A DNA stretch of 64,000 nucleotides from Saprospiraceae bacterium (GCA_016714085.1 JADJNW010000014.1:244031-308030), one strand, 5' to 3'; shown: positions 26,189-35,591, numbered from the stretch's first letter. Numbers and translations: made by a program. Notes: generated by a model not told the origin, from the letters alone.

Positions 26189-28054
26189 TTAGTGTTCCAA
26201 GATTTTTTTGACAGCCTCAATCAATTCTTCGCATTGTGGAGGATTGGTGATACAATCAATTGCTCCAGATTGAAGCAACGCAGTCCGATTCGCATCAGAA
26301 GCGTCGGAGGAAAGCGCGATCACAGGAATAGATTTTGTATTGCGAAATAACTGCTCAATGCTGACACCATTTTTCACTGGGATTTGCACGTCTAAGAGCG
26401 CTAAATCGTAGTTTTCTGTACAGATTTTCAGATCGCCATCGTGGAGGTTTTCGGCATAGTTGATTTCCATTTTTTGAAAATTGGATTGCAACATTCGACG
26501 AAGCGAAATTTGAAGGATAGATTGATGTTCTATAATCAAAGTGCGAGGCGCATGGTTAGTCAAAGCCCCATTTGAATAAGAAGATTTGTTCTGCGGATTA
26601 AGCGGCAACGTCAATTCAATATGCTGTTGCTTATCAATATGCAAAGTACCTTTTAGCAGTAGCAGTGTTTTTGCTAAAGCATTCACACTGAGTAAAATAT
26701 GATCTTGTGAAGGCTCAAAATTCTTTTTTCTTAATAAATCCTGAAGCTGATGTCCGAATGATTTATGCTGATGCGCTGCGCCATTTTCAAAGGATTCTAC
26801 TGTAAAATGCAAATAATATGTTTCTTTTTTAAGTATTTCTACATGCAGTTTAAAATTATGACCATAATAGTTGAGCGTGGTATTCAATAAGTTATAAGCG
26901 AAAGCAATAAACAATGGCCGAGCAGCCTGGATCGACTCTTCGGAGGCTTCATTCCAATAAAAATTTGGAGACAGGTTTTTTATAAATGCTATTTGCTCAA
27001 AAATACTTTTCAATTCGGAAAGCGAAATCACTGTTTCTTCCAAGAGCAAATCCTTATTGGCAAACAAGCACATATTTATCTGCTGAAAAAAAATATCTGA
27101 AAACGCGCTGAAATGACGCTTAACAGGTTCAATTGAATTGGGTGAAAGATCTTTATCTAACTGCGAAATAGATTGCGCGAGTGCGAAAACGGGAGCTTGA
27201 GCAGTATTCACGATTCCATTAATAAACCTGGCTTTTGTAGCATCTGCGATTGTGCTTGAGTCAGGCTGCTGAGAAGCGCGGCGCATTTCGGAAACATCTT
27301 GTATCGTGCCAAGAAAAATAATTTTACCGGAAGATTCAAGCGAAGTAACCTGCCCTTGCAATTGCAAGTATTTAACCGTCCGATTATTGATTACGGCCCG
27401 ATGTTCTATTTCACAGAATTTGCCTGTTTTAATGGCTTCATTGAGTTGTTCCTCGACCTGCTCTTTATCCTCATTATTAACCAATCGCAGATAATCCGAG
27501 AGTTTTGGGGCGAAACTATCAGGTTGAAAGCCAAGAATTCGGTACATTTCTTCGCTCCAGGTCATGGTATTATCGAGTACATCTATTTCCCAACTACCCA
27601 ATTTCGCCCAAGCCAGCAAGCGTTTGTTATATTTTTCTTGTTGCTGCATTTTCCAAGCCTCTTTGCGCAGATCGATTTGTTTTTTGAAACGCAGCATAGA
27701 ATGGCGGATCGTGCGAATGAGTTGCTTTCCATTAAACTCGCCTTTGATCAAAAAATCTTGCGCCCCGGCCCGGATAGCATTCATACCTAGCATTTCATTA
27801 GCATTGCCGGTCAATACGATCACAGGAATATCAGGTACTTCGTCAAAAAAAGAATTGAGGGTAGGCAGCCCGGTAGTGTCATCTAGAGCCAAATCCAGCA
27901 AGGCTAAATTGATCGGGTGGTGTTTGATAATGTCCAGTCCATCATGCAGGGATTTGACGGTGTATAAGCGGTAAGAAAACGAGGCATCTTCCAGGTAGCT
28001 TTTGATCAATTCTACATCAGGGAGGTTATCCTCAATAAGAAGAATGTGTTCCAT
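26189..28054 (-). CDS. Hybrid signalling protein REC-PAS-degenerate kinase-REC
   Basis: The order is: a receiver domain (residues about 1-120, HILLIEDNLPDVELI, phosphate-acceptor Asp in LALLDLAL, Lys in FLIKGE), a PAS domain with PAC (about 150-260, WEIDVLDNTMTWSEEMYRIL, GTIQDVSEM), a kinase-like middle and a second receiver (about 505-621). The middle has no recognisable phospho-His box. Its ATPase fold keeps only an N-box-like NLLNTTLNYYGHN and lacks the G boxes. The second receiver keeps an Asp (LALLDVQIPVKNG) but has lost the acidic pair (LIIEHQ) and the Lys (reads ITNPPQ). The protein is therefore probably a phosphorylation-responsive scaffold, not an active kinase. It lies downstream of a single-domain response regulator. 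Confidence 0.85.
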   Translation of the reverse strand: MEHILLIEDNLPDVELIKSYLEDASFSYRLYTVKSLHDGLDIIKHHPINLALLDLALDDTTGLPTLNSFFDEVPDIPVIVLTGNANEMLGMNAIRAGAQDFLIKGEFNGKQLIRTIRHSMLRFKKQIDLRKEAWKMQQQEKYNKRLLAWAKLGSWEIDVLDNTMTWSEEMYRILGFQPDSFAPKLSDYLRLVNNEDKEQVEEQLNEAIKTGKFCEIEHRAVINNRTVKYLQLQGQVTSLESSGKIIFLGTIQDVSEMRRASQQPDSSTIADATKARFINGIVNTAQAPVFALAQSISQLDKDLSPNSIEPVKRHFSAFSDIFFQQINMCLFANKDLLLEETVISLSELKSIFEQIAFIKNLSPNFYWNEASEESIQAARPLFIAFAYNLLNTTLNYYGHNFKLHVEILKKETYYLHFTVESFENGAAHQHKSFGHQLQDLLRKKNFEPSQDHILLSVNALAKTLLLLKGTLHIDKQQHIELTLPLNPQNKSSYSNGALTNHAPRTLIIEHQSILQISLRRMLQSNFQKMEINYAENLHDGDLKICTENYDLALLDVQIPVKNGVSIEQLFRNTKSIPVIALSSDASDANRTALLQSGAIDCITNPPQCEELIEAVKKILEH

Positions 28055-28095
28055 ATGCGTAAATTGTTTTTGTAAACGTCAAAATTAGCTTTGTA

Positions 28096-28526
28096 CTACA
28101 CAGTCGAGGGTAAAGCCGCCGTATTGAGCCAAAACGCTTCGATGCACCTGATTTTCTCAAAAAACAGATCAACATCCAAGGGTTTGGTGATATAACAATT
28201 GGCATTGAGGCTGTAACTCTCCTCGACATCATTGTTTGAATTAGAAGTAGACAGTATTATGACCGGAATTTTTCTGAATCTGCTATCTTGTTTGATTTCT
28301 TTCAAAAACTTTTACCATCCCAGCCGGGCAGGTTAAGATCAAGCAAAATCAGATCAGGCAATTCCTGGTCGTCATCATGCAAGTGATTGAGCGCCTCGAT
28401 GCCACTTGGCATTACGGTAATATTGACACTGGAGTGGCATCGGCTAAAAGCCTCCATCGTCAATTCAACATCTGCTGGATTGTCTTCAACCAGCAGGATA
28501 TTGAAAAACCCTCTGTAGTTCTCCAC
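28096..28526 (-). CDS. Single-domain response regulator, one frameshift
   Basis: A stand-alone CheY/Rcp1-like receiver of about 143 residues. FNILLVEDNPADVELTMEAF holds the acidic pair and LPDLILLDLNLPGWDGKSF the phospho-acceptor Asp. After a frame change near 28303 the remainder continues as LKEIKQDSRFRKIPVIILST and NCYITKPLDVDLFFEKI, with the conserved Thr/Ser and Lys. The slip is one lost base in the GGTAAAAGTTTTTG stretch. I chose the GTG at 28526 (VENYRGFF). An in-frame ATG at 28661 lies inside the divergent synthase gene and its promoter. It is 41 bases upstream of the hybrid sensor, so the two probably form one signalling pair. Confidence 0.8.
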
Positions 28527-28561
28527 GTAAATTAAAAAATTGAGTATCGCACTACTACGCC

Positions 28562-28591
28562 TTTGGCAGAGCGAATAATTCGATACTTTTG
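28562..28591 (+). promoter_or_regulatory. Promoter of the polyprenyl synthase gene
   Basis: TTTG at 28562-28565 and TACTTTTG at 28584-28591 are separated by 18 bases. The ATG at 28645 lies 53 bases downstream. This is a good match to the phylum consensus. Confidence 0.5.
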
Positions 28592-28644
28592 TGTTGTGTT
28601 TGTTAAAATTTTTGGCAAAACAATAAATGCAAAAATATAAAAAA

Positions 28645-29622
28645 ATGTCAGATATTTCCAAAATACAATTGCTTTTCGATGACTATCTTTCTCAACATTT
28701 TTTTAAACAAGAACCAAGAGAACTCTACGAACCTATCAATTATATTCTGCAATTGGGCGGAAAACGATTGCGACCCGTACTTGCGTTGATGGGCTATCAA
28801 ATTTTTGATGCTAATATTGAAAGGGCCTTACCAGTAGCATTTGCGGTAGAAATTTTTCACAATTTTAGCTTGGTGCACGATGATATTATGGACGAAGCTC
28901 CTTTACGTCGCGGCAAACCTACTGTTCATCATCAATACAATATTAATACTGGCATTTTGAGTGGCGATGTGATGTTGATTTATGCTTATGAATATTTACT
29001 CAAAGTCGATAATGCCGACATTCATTCTGAATTAGTAAAAGTATTCAACCGCGTAGCGATTGAAGTATGCGAAGGGCAGCAAATGGATATGAATTTTGAA
29101 CGACGACAGGATGTGAACATTTCGGAATATCTGAAAATGATCGAATTAAAAACAGCTGCATTGATCGGCGGAGCTTTGGAATTGGGGGCTTTGGTAGCAG
29201 GCGCGTCCGCGCAACATGCCTCGCAGTTGGCGCTTTTTGGTCGCAATGCTGGTATTGCTTTTCAACTGCAAGATGATTTGTTGGATGCATTTGGTGATCC
29301 TGAAAAAGTCGGCAAACGACTAGGTGGGGATATCGCTCAAAATAAAAAGACTTATCTGATTCTCAAAGCATTAGAATTGGCGAATGCTCCTATAGCGTCA
29401 GAACTAAAGCAATTGATGAATGCCAAACCAACGGATGAAGCCTCAAAAATTCAAGCGGTCAAAGAAATATTATTGTCATTGAATATTCCGACTGAAGTAG
29501 AGCAAGCAAAAGATTCATTTTTGCAACAGGCAAAGACTAATTTAGCATCCATAGCCGGACTCGATTCTTCAAAACAAGCATTGCTAAAGTTGGCGGAGAA
29601 ATTAGCTAATCGCGATTTTTAA
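28645..29622 (+). CDS. Polyprenyl (farnesyl/geranylgeranyl-type) diphosphate synthase
   Basis: Trans-prenyltransferase that extends allylic diphosphates with IPP; its products feed quinone, carotenoid or lipid-carrier synthesis. The first Asp-rich motif is DDIMDEAPLRRGKP (about residues 83-96) and the second is DDLLDAFGD, with GGKRLRP before the first. The length (about 325 aa) and the residues before the first motif (FHNFSLVH) suggest a short-chain FPP/GGPP enzyme, but chain length is not certain. An earlier in-frame ATG at 28627 would add six residues. The gene is monocistronic, with a stem-loop after it at 29669-29701. Confidence 0.9.
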   Translation: MSDISKIQLLFDDYLSQHFFKQEPRELYEPINYILQLGGKRLRPVLALMGYQIFDANIERALPVAFAVEIFHNFSLVHDDIMDEAPLRRGKPTVHHQYNINTGILSGDVMLIYAYEYLLKVDNADIHSELVKVFNRVAIEVCEGQQMDMNFERRQDVNISEYLKMIELKTAALIGGALELGALVAGASAQHASQLALFGRNAGIAFQLQDDLLDAFGDPEKVGKRLGGDIAQNKKTYLILKALELANAPIASELKQLMNAKPTDEASKIQAVKEILLSLNIPTEVEQAKDSFLQQAKTNLASIAGLDSSKQALLKLAEKLANRDF

Positions 29623-29668
29623 ATGAAAATTACGCTTATGCGAAATTCATTCGTTTTTCCAAATCAAA

Positions 29669-29701
29669 AAAGGTAAAATGCAAAGCAAAGTTTTTACCTT
29701 T
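29669..29701 (+). terminator. Possible terminator after the polyprenyl synthase
   Basis: AAAGGTAAAA (29669-29678) pairs perfectly with TTTTACCTTT (29692-29701) around a 13-nt loop. There is no clean T tract beyond the stem, so the call is moderate. Confidence 0.45.
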
Positions 29702-29792
29702 AACGCCAAATAAAAGATAAGTTTGCGACTTATTCTCAAAATTTATCTCTAAAGCATTTGTTTTCAAGTATTAACGAATAACCAAAACTCGT

Positions 29793-31334
29793 ATGTCAAC
29801 GAACACTGAATCCTGGGGCTCGCGCGTAGGGCTTGTACTGGCGATGGCAGGTAACGCAGTAGGTTTGGGTAACTTTTTGCGTTTTCCCGTACAAGCCATC
29901 CAAAACGGCGGGGGCTCGTTTATCATTCCTTATCTGGTTTGCTTTTTATTGATGGGCTTACCGCTATTGTTTGTCGAATGGTCGATGGGGCGCTTCGGTG
30001 GCAAGTACGGACACCACAGCACTCCTTTTATTCTGGATACGATGTCCAAACAAAGTTTCTGGAAATACATTGGCGTATTCGGTTTATTCACCAACCTCGC
30101 CGTAGCAGCTTACTATTGCTATCTTGAAAGTTGGACGATTGGTTACATCTGGCACTCTATTGCCGGTACTTTCCAATCAATGGATCAAGCCGGAGTTGCT
30201 GACTTTTTTAATAATTACACCACGATTAGTACTACTACCACAGGTATTCCTTTTGAAGCGATTATCTTTTGGCTGCTTTGCTTAGTGCTGAATACTTACA
30301 TTCTATCTCAAGGATTGAGTGGCGGTATCGAAAAAGTAGCAAAAATTGGTATGCCGCTTTTGATTTTGTTCGGAGTTGTTCTTGCCATCAAGGCGATTAC
30401 GCTGAAGTCTGGTAGCCAAGGTGCTATCTTAGATGGTACGGAAGGTTTGAATTACCTTTGGACGCCTGATTTTAAATCCATTTGGACGCCAAGTGTATGG
30501 CTCGCCGCAGCCGGACAAATCTTCTTTACACTTTCGGTGGGGATGGGTACAATTCAATGCTATTCGTCTTATCTACGAGCCAAGGATGACATAGCGCTCA
30601 ATGCGATGAGTGCAGGCTGGATGAACGAATTTGTAGAAGTAGTGCTTGGTGGCGCTGTCGTGATTCCCATCACGGTGGGCTATTTTGGTATTGATGGTAT
30701 GAAAGAATTGGTGAATCAAGCGGGTGGCTTAGGACTTGGTTTCCGTACCTTGCCATACTTATTCCAGCAGTGGGGCGATGTGCTTAGCGTAATAGCAGGG
30801 GTATTCTGGTTTGGTTTGTTGTTCTTTGCCGGTATTACGTCTTCTTTAGCGATGGGTACACCGATTGTAGGATTTTTACAAGACGAGTTTAGCTGGAGTC
30901 GTAAGTCTGCATCCTGGACTTTTGGTGCGGCCGTGTTTTTACTTGGCTTACCAACGGTTATTTTCTTTCAGCAAGGCGTTTTTGATGAATACGATTACTG
31001 GGTGGGAACGGTCTCACTCGTGATTTTTGCATTATTTGAAATCATACTTTTTGCCTGGATATTTGGCATGGAAAAAGGATGGCGGGAAATCACGCTTGGT
31101 GCGGATATCAAAGTGCCGATTGTTTTCAAATTTATCATTAAATATATCACACCACTGCTTATTCTCTTTGTATTTATAGGTAGCTTACCTGGTATTTGGG
31201 CACAAATCACAGGAGATTATCCTTGGCAAGTTCATTTTTCTAGAGCCTTGTTATTAGGTGTCTGGATCGCTATTGCCTTATTGGTCGCTTATGCTTATCG
31301 CAAAAGACAAAAAGAAGGGAGGTTTACATCATGA
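29793..31334 (+). CDS. Neurotransmitter:sodium symporter (NSS/SNF family) transporter
   Basis: A 513-residue inner-membrane Na+-coupled amino-acid (or related) symporter of the LeuT fold. The N-terminus SWGSRVGLVLAMAGNAVGLG and NFLRFPVQAIQNGGGSFIIP form the unwound helix 1 and ion site. About 11-12 membrane segments follow, and GITSSLAMG in helix 8 contributes to the second ion site. The substrate cannot be read from sequence. Its stop codon overlaps the start of a 55-codon membrane protein (ATGA), a pairing seen for NSS transporters with tiny subunits. Confidence 0.92.
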   Translation: MSTNTESWGSRVGLVLAMAGNAVGLGNFLRFPVQAIQNGGGSFIIPYLVCFLLMGLPLLFVEWSMGRFGGKYGHHSTPFILDTMSKQSFWKYIGVFGLFTNLAVAAYYCYLESWTIGYIWHSIAGTFQSMDQAGVADFFNNYTTISTTTTGIPFEAIIFWLLCLVLNTYILSQGLSGGIEKVAKIGMPLLILFGVVLAIKAITLKSGSQGAILDGTEGLNYLWTPDFKSIWTPSVWLAAAGQIFFTLSVGMGTIQCYSSYLRAKDDIALNAMSAGWMNEFVEVVLGGAVVIPITVGYFGIDGMKELVNQAGGLGLGFRTLPYLFQQWGDVLSVIAGVFWFGLLFFAGITSSLAMGTPIVGFLQDEFSWSRKSASWTFGAAVFLLGLPTVIFFQQGVFDEYDYWVGTVSLVIFALFEIILFAWIFGMEKGWREITLGADIKVPIVFKFIIKYITPLLILFVFIGSLPGIWAQITGDYPWQVHFSRALLLGVWIAIALLVAYAYRKRQKEGRFTS

Positions 31335-31498
31335 ATACACCAGCATTAATCATGTATTTGGTCACCAATCTTATTGTGATTGGTGTTACGGTTTACTTTT
31401 TTATCAAGGTGCTCAGAACCCCGCCATCGGAGATACCTGATGTAGATGAAGAAGGTTATCCTGATGCACATGGCCCGAAGACCTTTGATGCAACCTAA
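31331..31498 (+). CDS. Small single-pass membrane protein coupled to the NSS transporter
   Basis: This 55-residue frame opens at an ATG overlapping the transporter stop (ATGA). It has one hydrophobic helix (LIMYLVTNLIVIGVTVYFFI) and an acidic, proline-rich tail (VLRTPPSEIPDVDEEG). Size, topology and translational coupling resemble the MetS/small-subunit partners of bacterial NSS symporters (for example MetPS in Corynebacterium), though sequence identity with those is not evident. A role as accessory subunit is inference. Confidence 0.65.
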   Translation: MNTPALIMYLVTNLIVIGVTVYFFIKVLRTPPSEIPDVDEEGYPDAHGPKTFDAT

Positions 31499-31510
31499 TT
31501 TTATTGATGA

Positions 31511-31566
31511 TTGATAATTGATTATTTTCAATTGTAAATTGCCCATAATCAATACCCAATTGTCAA
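31511..31566. repeat. Intergenic hairpin (ATTGATAATTG words)
   Basis: TTGATAATTGATTAT (31511-31525) pairs, with bulges, with ATAATCAATACCCAATTGTCAA (31545-31566). The gap contains several further copies of CAATTG/TTGATTA. It separates the small membrane protein from the next ATG at 31566. Confidence 0.5.
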
Positions 31567-32510
31567 TGCGTAGCATTCTGACCCATCATCCGCCGAGTCC
31601 GATACAAGAATTGACGGATGAAAGGTTGATAACAAAGGGGATTCGCCTTTTAGTAAAAAGGGATGACCTGTTGCGATTGAACGAACAAAGCGCTTTTTGT
31701 GGCAACAAATGGCGCAAACTAAAATATAATTTGCAAGAAGCACACCGCCGAGGCTTGAGTATATTGCTTAGCTTCGGCGGTGCCTTTTCTAATCACCTCG
31801 CAGCGTTGGCGGAAGCTGGACAAGCTTTTGATTTTCAAACAATTGGAATAGTAAGGGGTGAAAAAATCTCTAATTCTACGCTCCGATTTTGTGAGCAATG
31901 CGGAATGCATTTGCATTTCATGGATCGAGAAACTTACCGACAAAAAGAGCATCCTGATTTTTTAGAAAAATTGCAGGAACAATTCGGTGACTTTTATCTT
32001 TTACCTGAAGGTGGCACGAATGAACTGGCATTGCAAGGCTGCGCAGAAATTATGTCTGAAGTTCAAGAATATCACAGAAATGAATTCCCAGATTTTATAG
32101 CAACTGCTTGCGGCACAGGCGGCACGTTGGCAGGCATCGTGCAAGGTTTGAAAGGTCAAAGCCAGGCAATTGGATTCTCCGTACTAAAAGGTAATTTTTT
32201 ACAACAAGAAGTTGAAAAGCTTCTGTCAAAAAAGAGCGAAAACCCTTTATCCAATTGGCAAATTCAAAGCGATTATCACTTTGGCGGTTACGCTAAATTT
32301 TCATCCGAATTGATTGATTTTATGAATGATTTCAAAAAAGATTTTGGTATTCAACTCGACCCGATTTATACCGGAAAGCTTTTTTTCGGCTTGTTTGATT
32401 TGATCCAAAAAGATTTTTTCACTCCCGGAAGCATTATTCTTGCGGTTCATACCGGCGGATTGCAAGGCATCGAAGGTTTCAATGAGCGATTTGGCGATTT
32501 GATTTCATAG
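31566..32510 (+). CDS. PLP-dependent ACC deaminase / D-cysteine desulfhydrase family protein
   Basis: A fold-type II PLP enzyme of about 314 aa. SAFCGNKWRKLKYNL contains the Schiff-base lysine, GGAFSNHLAALAEAG binds the cofactor phosphate and EGGTNELALQGCAEI and CGTGGTLAGIVQGLKG complete the cofactor site. Members deaminate 1-aminocyclopropane-1-carboxylate or desulfurate D-cysteine. Bacteroidota members of this short form are usually annotated as the latter or left undefined. The frame extends upstream to 31518 through the hairpin repeat, but the ATG at 31566 (MRSILTHHPPSP) is the sensible start. Confidence 0.85.
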   Translation: MRSILTHHPPSPIQELTDERLITKGIRLLVKRDDLLRLNEQSAFCGNKWRKLKYNLQEAHRRGLSILLSFGGAFSNHLAALAEAGQAFDFQTIGIVRGEKISNSTLRFCEQCGMHLHFMDRETYRQKEHPDFLEKLQEQFGDFYLLPEGGTNELALQGCAEIMSEVQEYHRNEFPDFIATACGTGGTLAGIVQGLKGQSQAIGFSVLKGNFLQQEVEKLLSKKSENPLSNWQIQSDYHFGGYAKFSSELIDFMNDFKKDFGIQLDPIYTGKLFFGLFDLIQKDFFTPGSIILAVHTGGLQGIEGFNERFGDLIS

Positions 32511-32554
32511 CCATTTTTTAGGATATTTGTCATTCTCATCAAACCCAAAATGAT

Positions 32555-34069
32555 ATGCGTATCCCAATTGCTATCTTTGCTTTAATTCTTTTTATTAATT
32601 GTGAAAATGCTACGTCTGAGGCAGAAGCCAATGCCAATGAGCCTTCCAGCACTCAAGCTAAAGCATTATATAATATTCCTTATAAAAAATTATATGATTC
32701 TTACGATAATTATAAAGAATCATCTATCAAGACCCGACGTTTTAAGCAAACAGATATTGCACCATTGATTCAAAGATTGAAAGCCCCGTTCAAGGTGAGC
32801 AAGGCTGGAGCATCGGTGGAGGGGCGCGACATTTATCGCGTGAGCATTGGCACGGGACCAACGCAGGTGCTGCTCTGGAGCCAAATGCACGGCGATGAAT
32901 CGACTGCGACGATGGCGCTTATGGATATTTTCAATTTTTTCTCTAAAAATGGAGATGAATTTGATGAATTTCGTCAAAAATGGCAACGCGAACTCACCAT
33001 TACCTTTATCCCAATGCTCAATCCTGACGGGGCGGATCGTTTTTCTCGTCGGAATGCTTTGGGTATTGACCTCAACCGCGATGCCTTGCGTTTGCAATCT
33101 CCAGAATCCCAAATTTTAAAAAAGGTACGCGATGAATTGAATGCGGATTGGGGTTTTAATTTGCACGATCAAAGTCGTTATTACAGTGCCGGGTTGAACC
33201 CTAAAACAGCAACAATTTCAGTGCTTGCGCCAGCTTATAATTATGAAAAAGAAATAAATGAAGTGCGCGGCAACGCAATGAAAATGATCGGCATATTAAA
33301 TAATATTTTTCAAGAATATATTCCGGGACAGGTGGGGCGCTATGACGATGCCCACGAGCCGCGCGCTTTTGGTGATAATATTCAAAAATGGGGCACGAGC
33401 ACAATCTTGATCGAATGTGGCGGACAAGAGAATGATCCTGAAAAACAATATATTAGAAAATTAAATTATGTGGCTTTGCTATCGGCGTTTGATGCGATTG
33501 CATCTAAGACCTACACTCAGTCAGATATCAATGCTTATGAGCAAATTCCATTCAATGGCGGCAGCAATTTTTACGATTTGATCGTGCGAGAAGCAGAAGT
33601 ACAGAAAGATGGGAAGTGGTACACTTTTGATATGGGTTTCCGGCGGGAAGAAGTAGAATATAATGGAAATCGGAATTATTATTATAAAGCTTCTATTGCT
33701 GAATTTGGTGATATGTCTATTTTCTATGCTTATGATGAAATCAATGCAAAAGGTTACCGAGCGATTCCAGGGAAGGTTTATCCTTCGATTGTTCAGAATA
33801 TCAGTGCTTTAAAACAAATGAATATTGCTAATATATTGGCACAAGGCTATACGGATGTGCGTTTGCGAGAATTACCAAAAAGTAAAAAAGTGTTTCCTGT
33901 CAATATCATTGCATCGAATAAATCCGCGAGTAATTCTATTTACATCTATGGCAATCCATCTTTTGTTTTGCAAAAGAATGGACAAACTCGTTACGCCGTA
34001 GTAAATGGATTTGGTTATGACTTAGAAGAAGATAAAGATTTAATTAAACAATTAGTAAATGATTTCTAA
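32555..34069 (+). CDS. M14 family zinc carboxypeptidase, lipoprotein
   Basis: The product starts with a lipoprotein signal (MRIPIAIFALILFINC), so it should sit in the envelope. The catalytic domain (residues about 75-320) has the zinc ligands HGDE (in SQMHGDESTATM) and a later His in GFNLHDQ. It also has NPDGADRF, DLNRDA and the general base Glu in TILIECGG. The first zinc pair HxxE and the DLNRD block are diagnostic of M14. About 180 residues of C-terminal extension follow, without a recognised domain. The substrate class (peptides or murein) is unknown. Confidence 0.88.
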   Translation: MRIPIAIFALILFINCENATSEAEANANEPSSTQAKALYNIPYKKLYDSYDNYKESSIKTRRFKQTDIAPLIQRLKAPFKVSKAGASVEGRDIYRVSIGTGPTQVLLWSQMHGDESTATMALMDIFNFFSKNGDEFDEFRQKWQRELTITFIPMLNPDGADRFSRRNALGIDLNRDALRLQSPESQILKKVRDELNADWGFNLHDQSRYYSAGLNPKTATISVLAPAYNYEKEINEVRGNAMKMIGILNNIFQEYIPGQVGRYDDAHEPRAFGDNIQKWGTSTILIECGGQENDPEKQYIRKLNYVALLSAFDAIASKTYTQSDINAYEQIPFNGGSNFYDLIVREAEVQKDGKWYTFDMGFRREEVEYNGNRNYYYKASIAEFGDMSIFYAYDEINAKGYRAIPGKVYPSIVQNISALKQMNIANILAQGYTDVRLRELPKSKKVFPVNIIASNKSASNSIYIYGNPSFVLQKNGQTRYAVVNGFGYDLEEDKDLIKQLVNDF

Positions 34070-34078
34070 ACTATGATA

Positions 34079-34130
34079 TTATCAGTTAACTGTTATCGGG
34101 GATTCAAACCTGATAACAGTTAACCGATAA
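34079..34130. terminator. 19-bp inverted repeat between convergent genes
   Basis: TTATCAGTTAACTGTTATC (34079-34097) pairs with GATAACAGTTAACCGATAA (34112-34130) with a single mismatch, around a 14-nt loop. Each arm is itself nearly palindromic (CAGTTAACTG). It lies between the M14 gene and the convergent gene ending at 34137 and could terminate both. It also belongs structurally to the word-type hairpins. Confidence 0.6.
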
Positions 34131-34136
34131 TAAAAA

Positions 34137-34712
34137 TCACCAATCCCAGGAAAAGCCAAATCGCAGGTCAATCTGAGCAAAAGGTGAGGAAATATCCTGT
34201 GCTTCCAAGCCATTTACATTTTCATTCGCTACGATGCGATAGCCACCTTCCAAACCCAAGCGAAACCATTGAAATACATTGATTTCGAGTCCTGCTGAAG
34301 GTTGAAAAACAAATACTTTATCCGTGACATTGCTATCTTCCAGGAATAATTTTCCACCCCCCAAAAGGGCTGTTAGCCGCGGGTGAACGGCTTTGTGCGA
34401 ACGCGGCACAAGTCCAATCAAAACACCGTTGTAACGCAAGCGAAAATCGCGTAGCCCTTCGGGGCTAGCATAATCCTTGAAGCGCGACCAACCGTAGCCT
34501 ACCAGAAAGCTATTGCCAAATTCCAATGCAAGGTTGCCGCCGCGATTGTAGGCATAATCGTCATCAAAAAATGAGTAATTGTAGGTAGCTGAGCCCCATG
34601 CACCCGTTAGGTCGAAGCCATTTCTACCAAATAATGTCTCTTCGCGCTGAGCTGTCAGTGTACTGACAAAAGCCAAGCAAAACAAGGGGATTAGAATGCT
34701 ATTTTTCATCAT
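34137..34712 (-). CDS. Outer-membrane beta-barrel-like protein
   Basis: The frame opens at 34751, but a signal peptide starts at the ATG at 34712 or 34709 (MMKNSILIPLFCLAFVSTLTAQ), so the shorter form of about 190 residues is chosen. The mature part alternates aromatic and polar residues in strand-like runs (ATYNYSFFDDDYAYNRGG, GLEGGYRI, FAQIDLRFGFSWDW) and ends in Trp. This is a small 8-strand outer-membrane barrel or porin-like fold. I recognise no specific family. It is single, with the convergent M14 gene downstream. Confidence 0.65.
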   Translation of the reverse strand: MMKNSILIPLFCLAFVSTLTAQREETLFGRNGFDLTGAWGSATYNYSFFDDDYAYNRGGNLALEFGNSFLVGYGWSRFKDYASPEGLRDFRLRYNGVLIGLVPRSHKAVHPRLTALLGGGKLFLEDSNVTDKVFVFQPSAGLEINVFQWFRLGLEGGYRIVANENVNGLEAQDISSPFAQIDLRFGFSWDW

Positions 34713-34848
34713 CTTTACTTTTTCTGTGAAGGAAATAAATTTTGATAGCAAGATGCATCGAATCGTGCGAACCCCCTATTTGTTAAGGCTTTTTAACCCT
34801 AAAGCCACTTTTTTAACGACAAATTAAGAAGAAAGATCCACGAGCAGA

Positions 34849-35591
34849 CTAAGCAACCAATCGCTCATAGATATTTTTCACTTGCAAATCGCCGAAGCCA
34901 TAGATGCCATTTTCTCTGGAAAAACGGAGAAACACATCCTTGAAATTCGAAGCGCCATCTTGAATAATGTTTTGCACTGTTTTTTCTACTGCTCCCTGCC
35001 ATTTACCAATGGCCGCCTCGCAGACTTCTTGGAGATGAGGAAAACAAGGTGAATACGTTTGTGAAAGCGCCTGCAAAGCTTCTACATCCTGACGACTATA
35101 TGCTTGCCAAAGTTGCACGCCCAACTCAATATCTTTTCTGAAAAAGTGACTCTTTGCTCCAAGCAAATAGGTAAGTCCGCAGCGCGCAAGCCACCGAAAC
35201 CCCACCAAAGCTTGGATACTTCTTTTATAATTGGATTAATTCGATATATATTTTGTTGTTTTACAGACTGTTTTAACAAATTTAATACAAACCACATATT
35301 GGCTTGGCAGAATAAATCAAATTCAAACCAGAGATTGATCTCGCTTCCGGCAGGCAGATCGAGCAATTTTTCAAATTCCTTCGCCACTTTTTCAAAATAA
35401 AATTCTTTTTCTTCGGGAGTATCCGTCGTCAAATAATCAGCACGCATTTGCCAAAAGGCAGATAAATCCTTTCCATCTGAAGAGATAGGCCCTTCGATCA
35501 AGCATTCGCGGCTAATAATAGTACTTCCTTCAATTCCAGAAAGCGAAAATAACTCGGCGAGTGCATCGCCAGTCAAAACATGGATTTGCAT
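34849..35591 (-). CDS. DUF1835 domain protein, one frameshift
   Basis: The opening IHVLTGDALAELF, GIEGSTIISRECLIEGP and the ELWFEFDLFCQAN-like block (INLWFEFDLFCQANMWFVL) identify DUF1835, a cytoplasmic family of unknown function with a conserved acidic/aromatic core. At about 35185 the reading shifts. The first frame gives WWGFGGLRAAD, then the correct frame continues LTYLLGAKSHFFRKDIELG and YSRQDVEALQAL to the stop at 34849. One lost base explains it. Joined, the length is about 248 aa. Some DUF1835 proteins carry a DUF3658 C-terminus, which may be what follows here. Confidence 0.75.

Noticed and set aside
28627..28661. Upstream ATG start of the response regulator at 28661
   Set aside because: It would place the N-terminus inside the divergent synthase gene and its promoter and adds residues that do not resemble a receiver; the GTG at 28526 is preferred.
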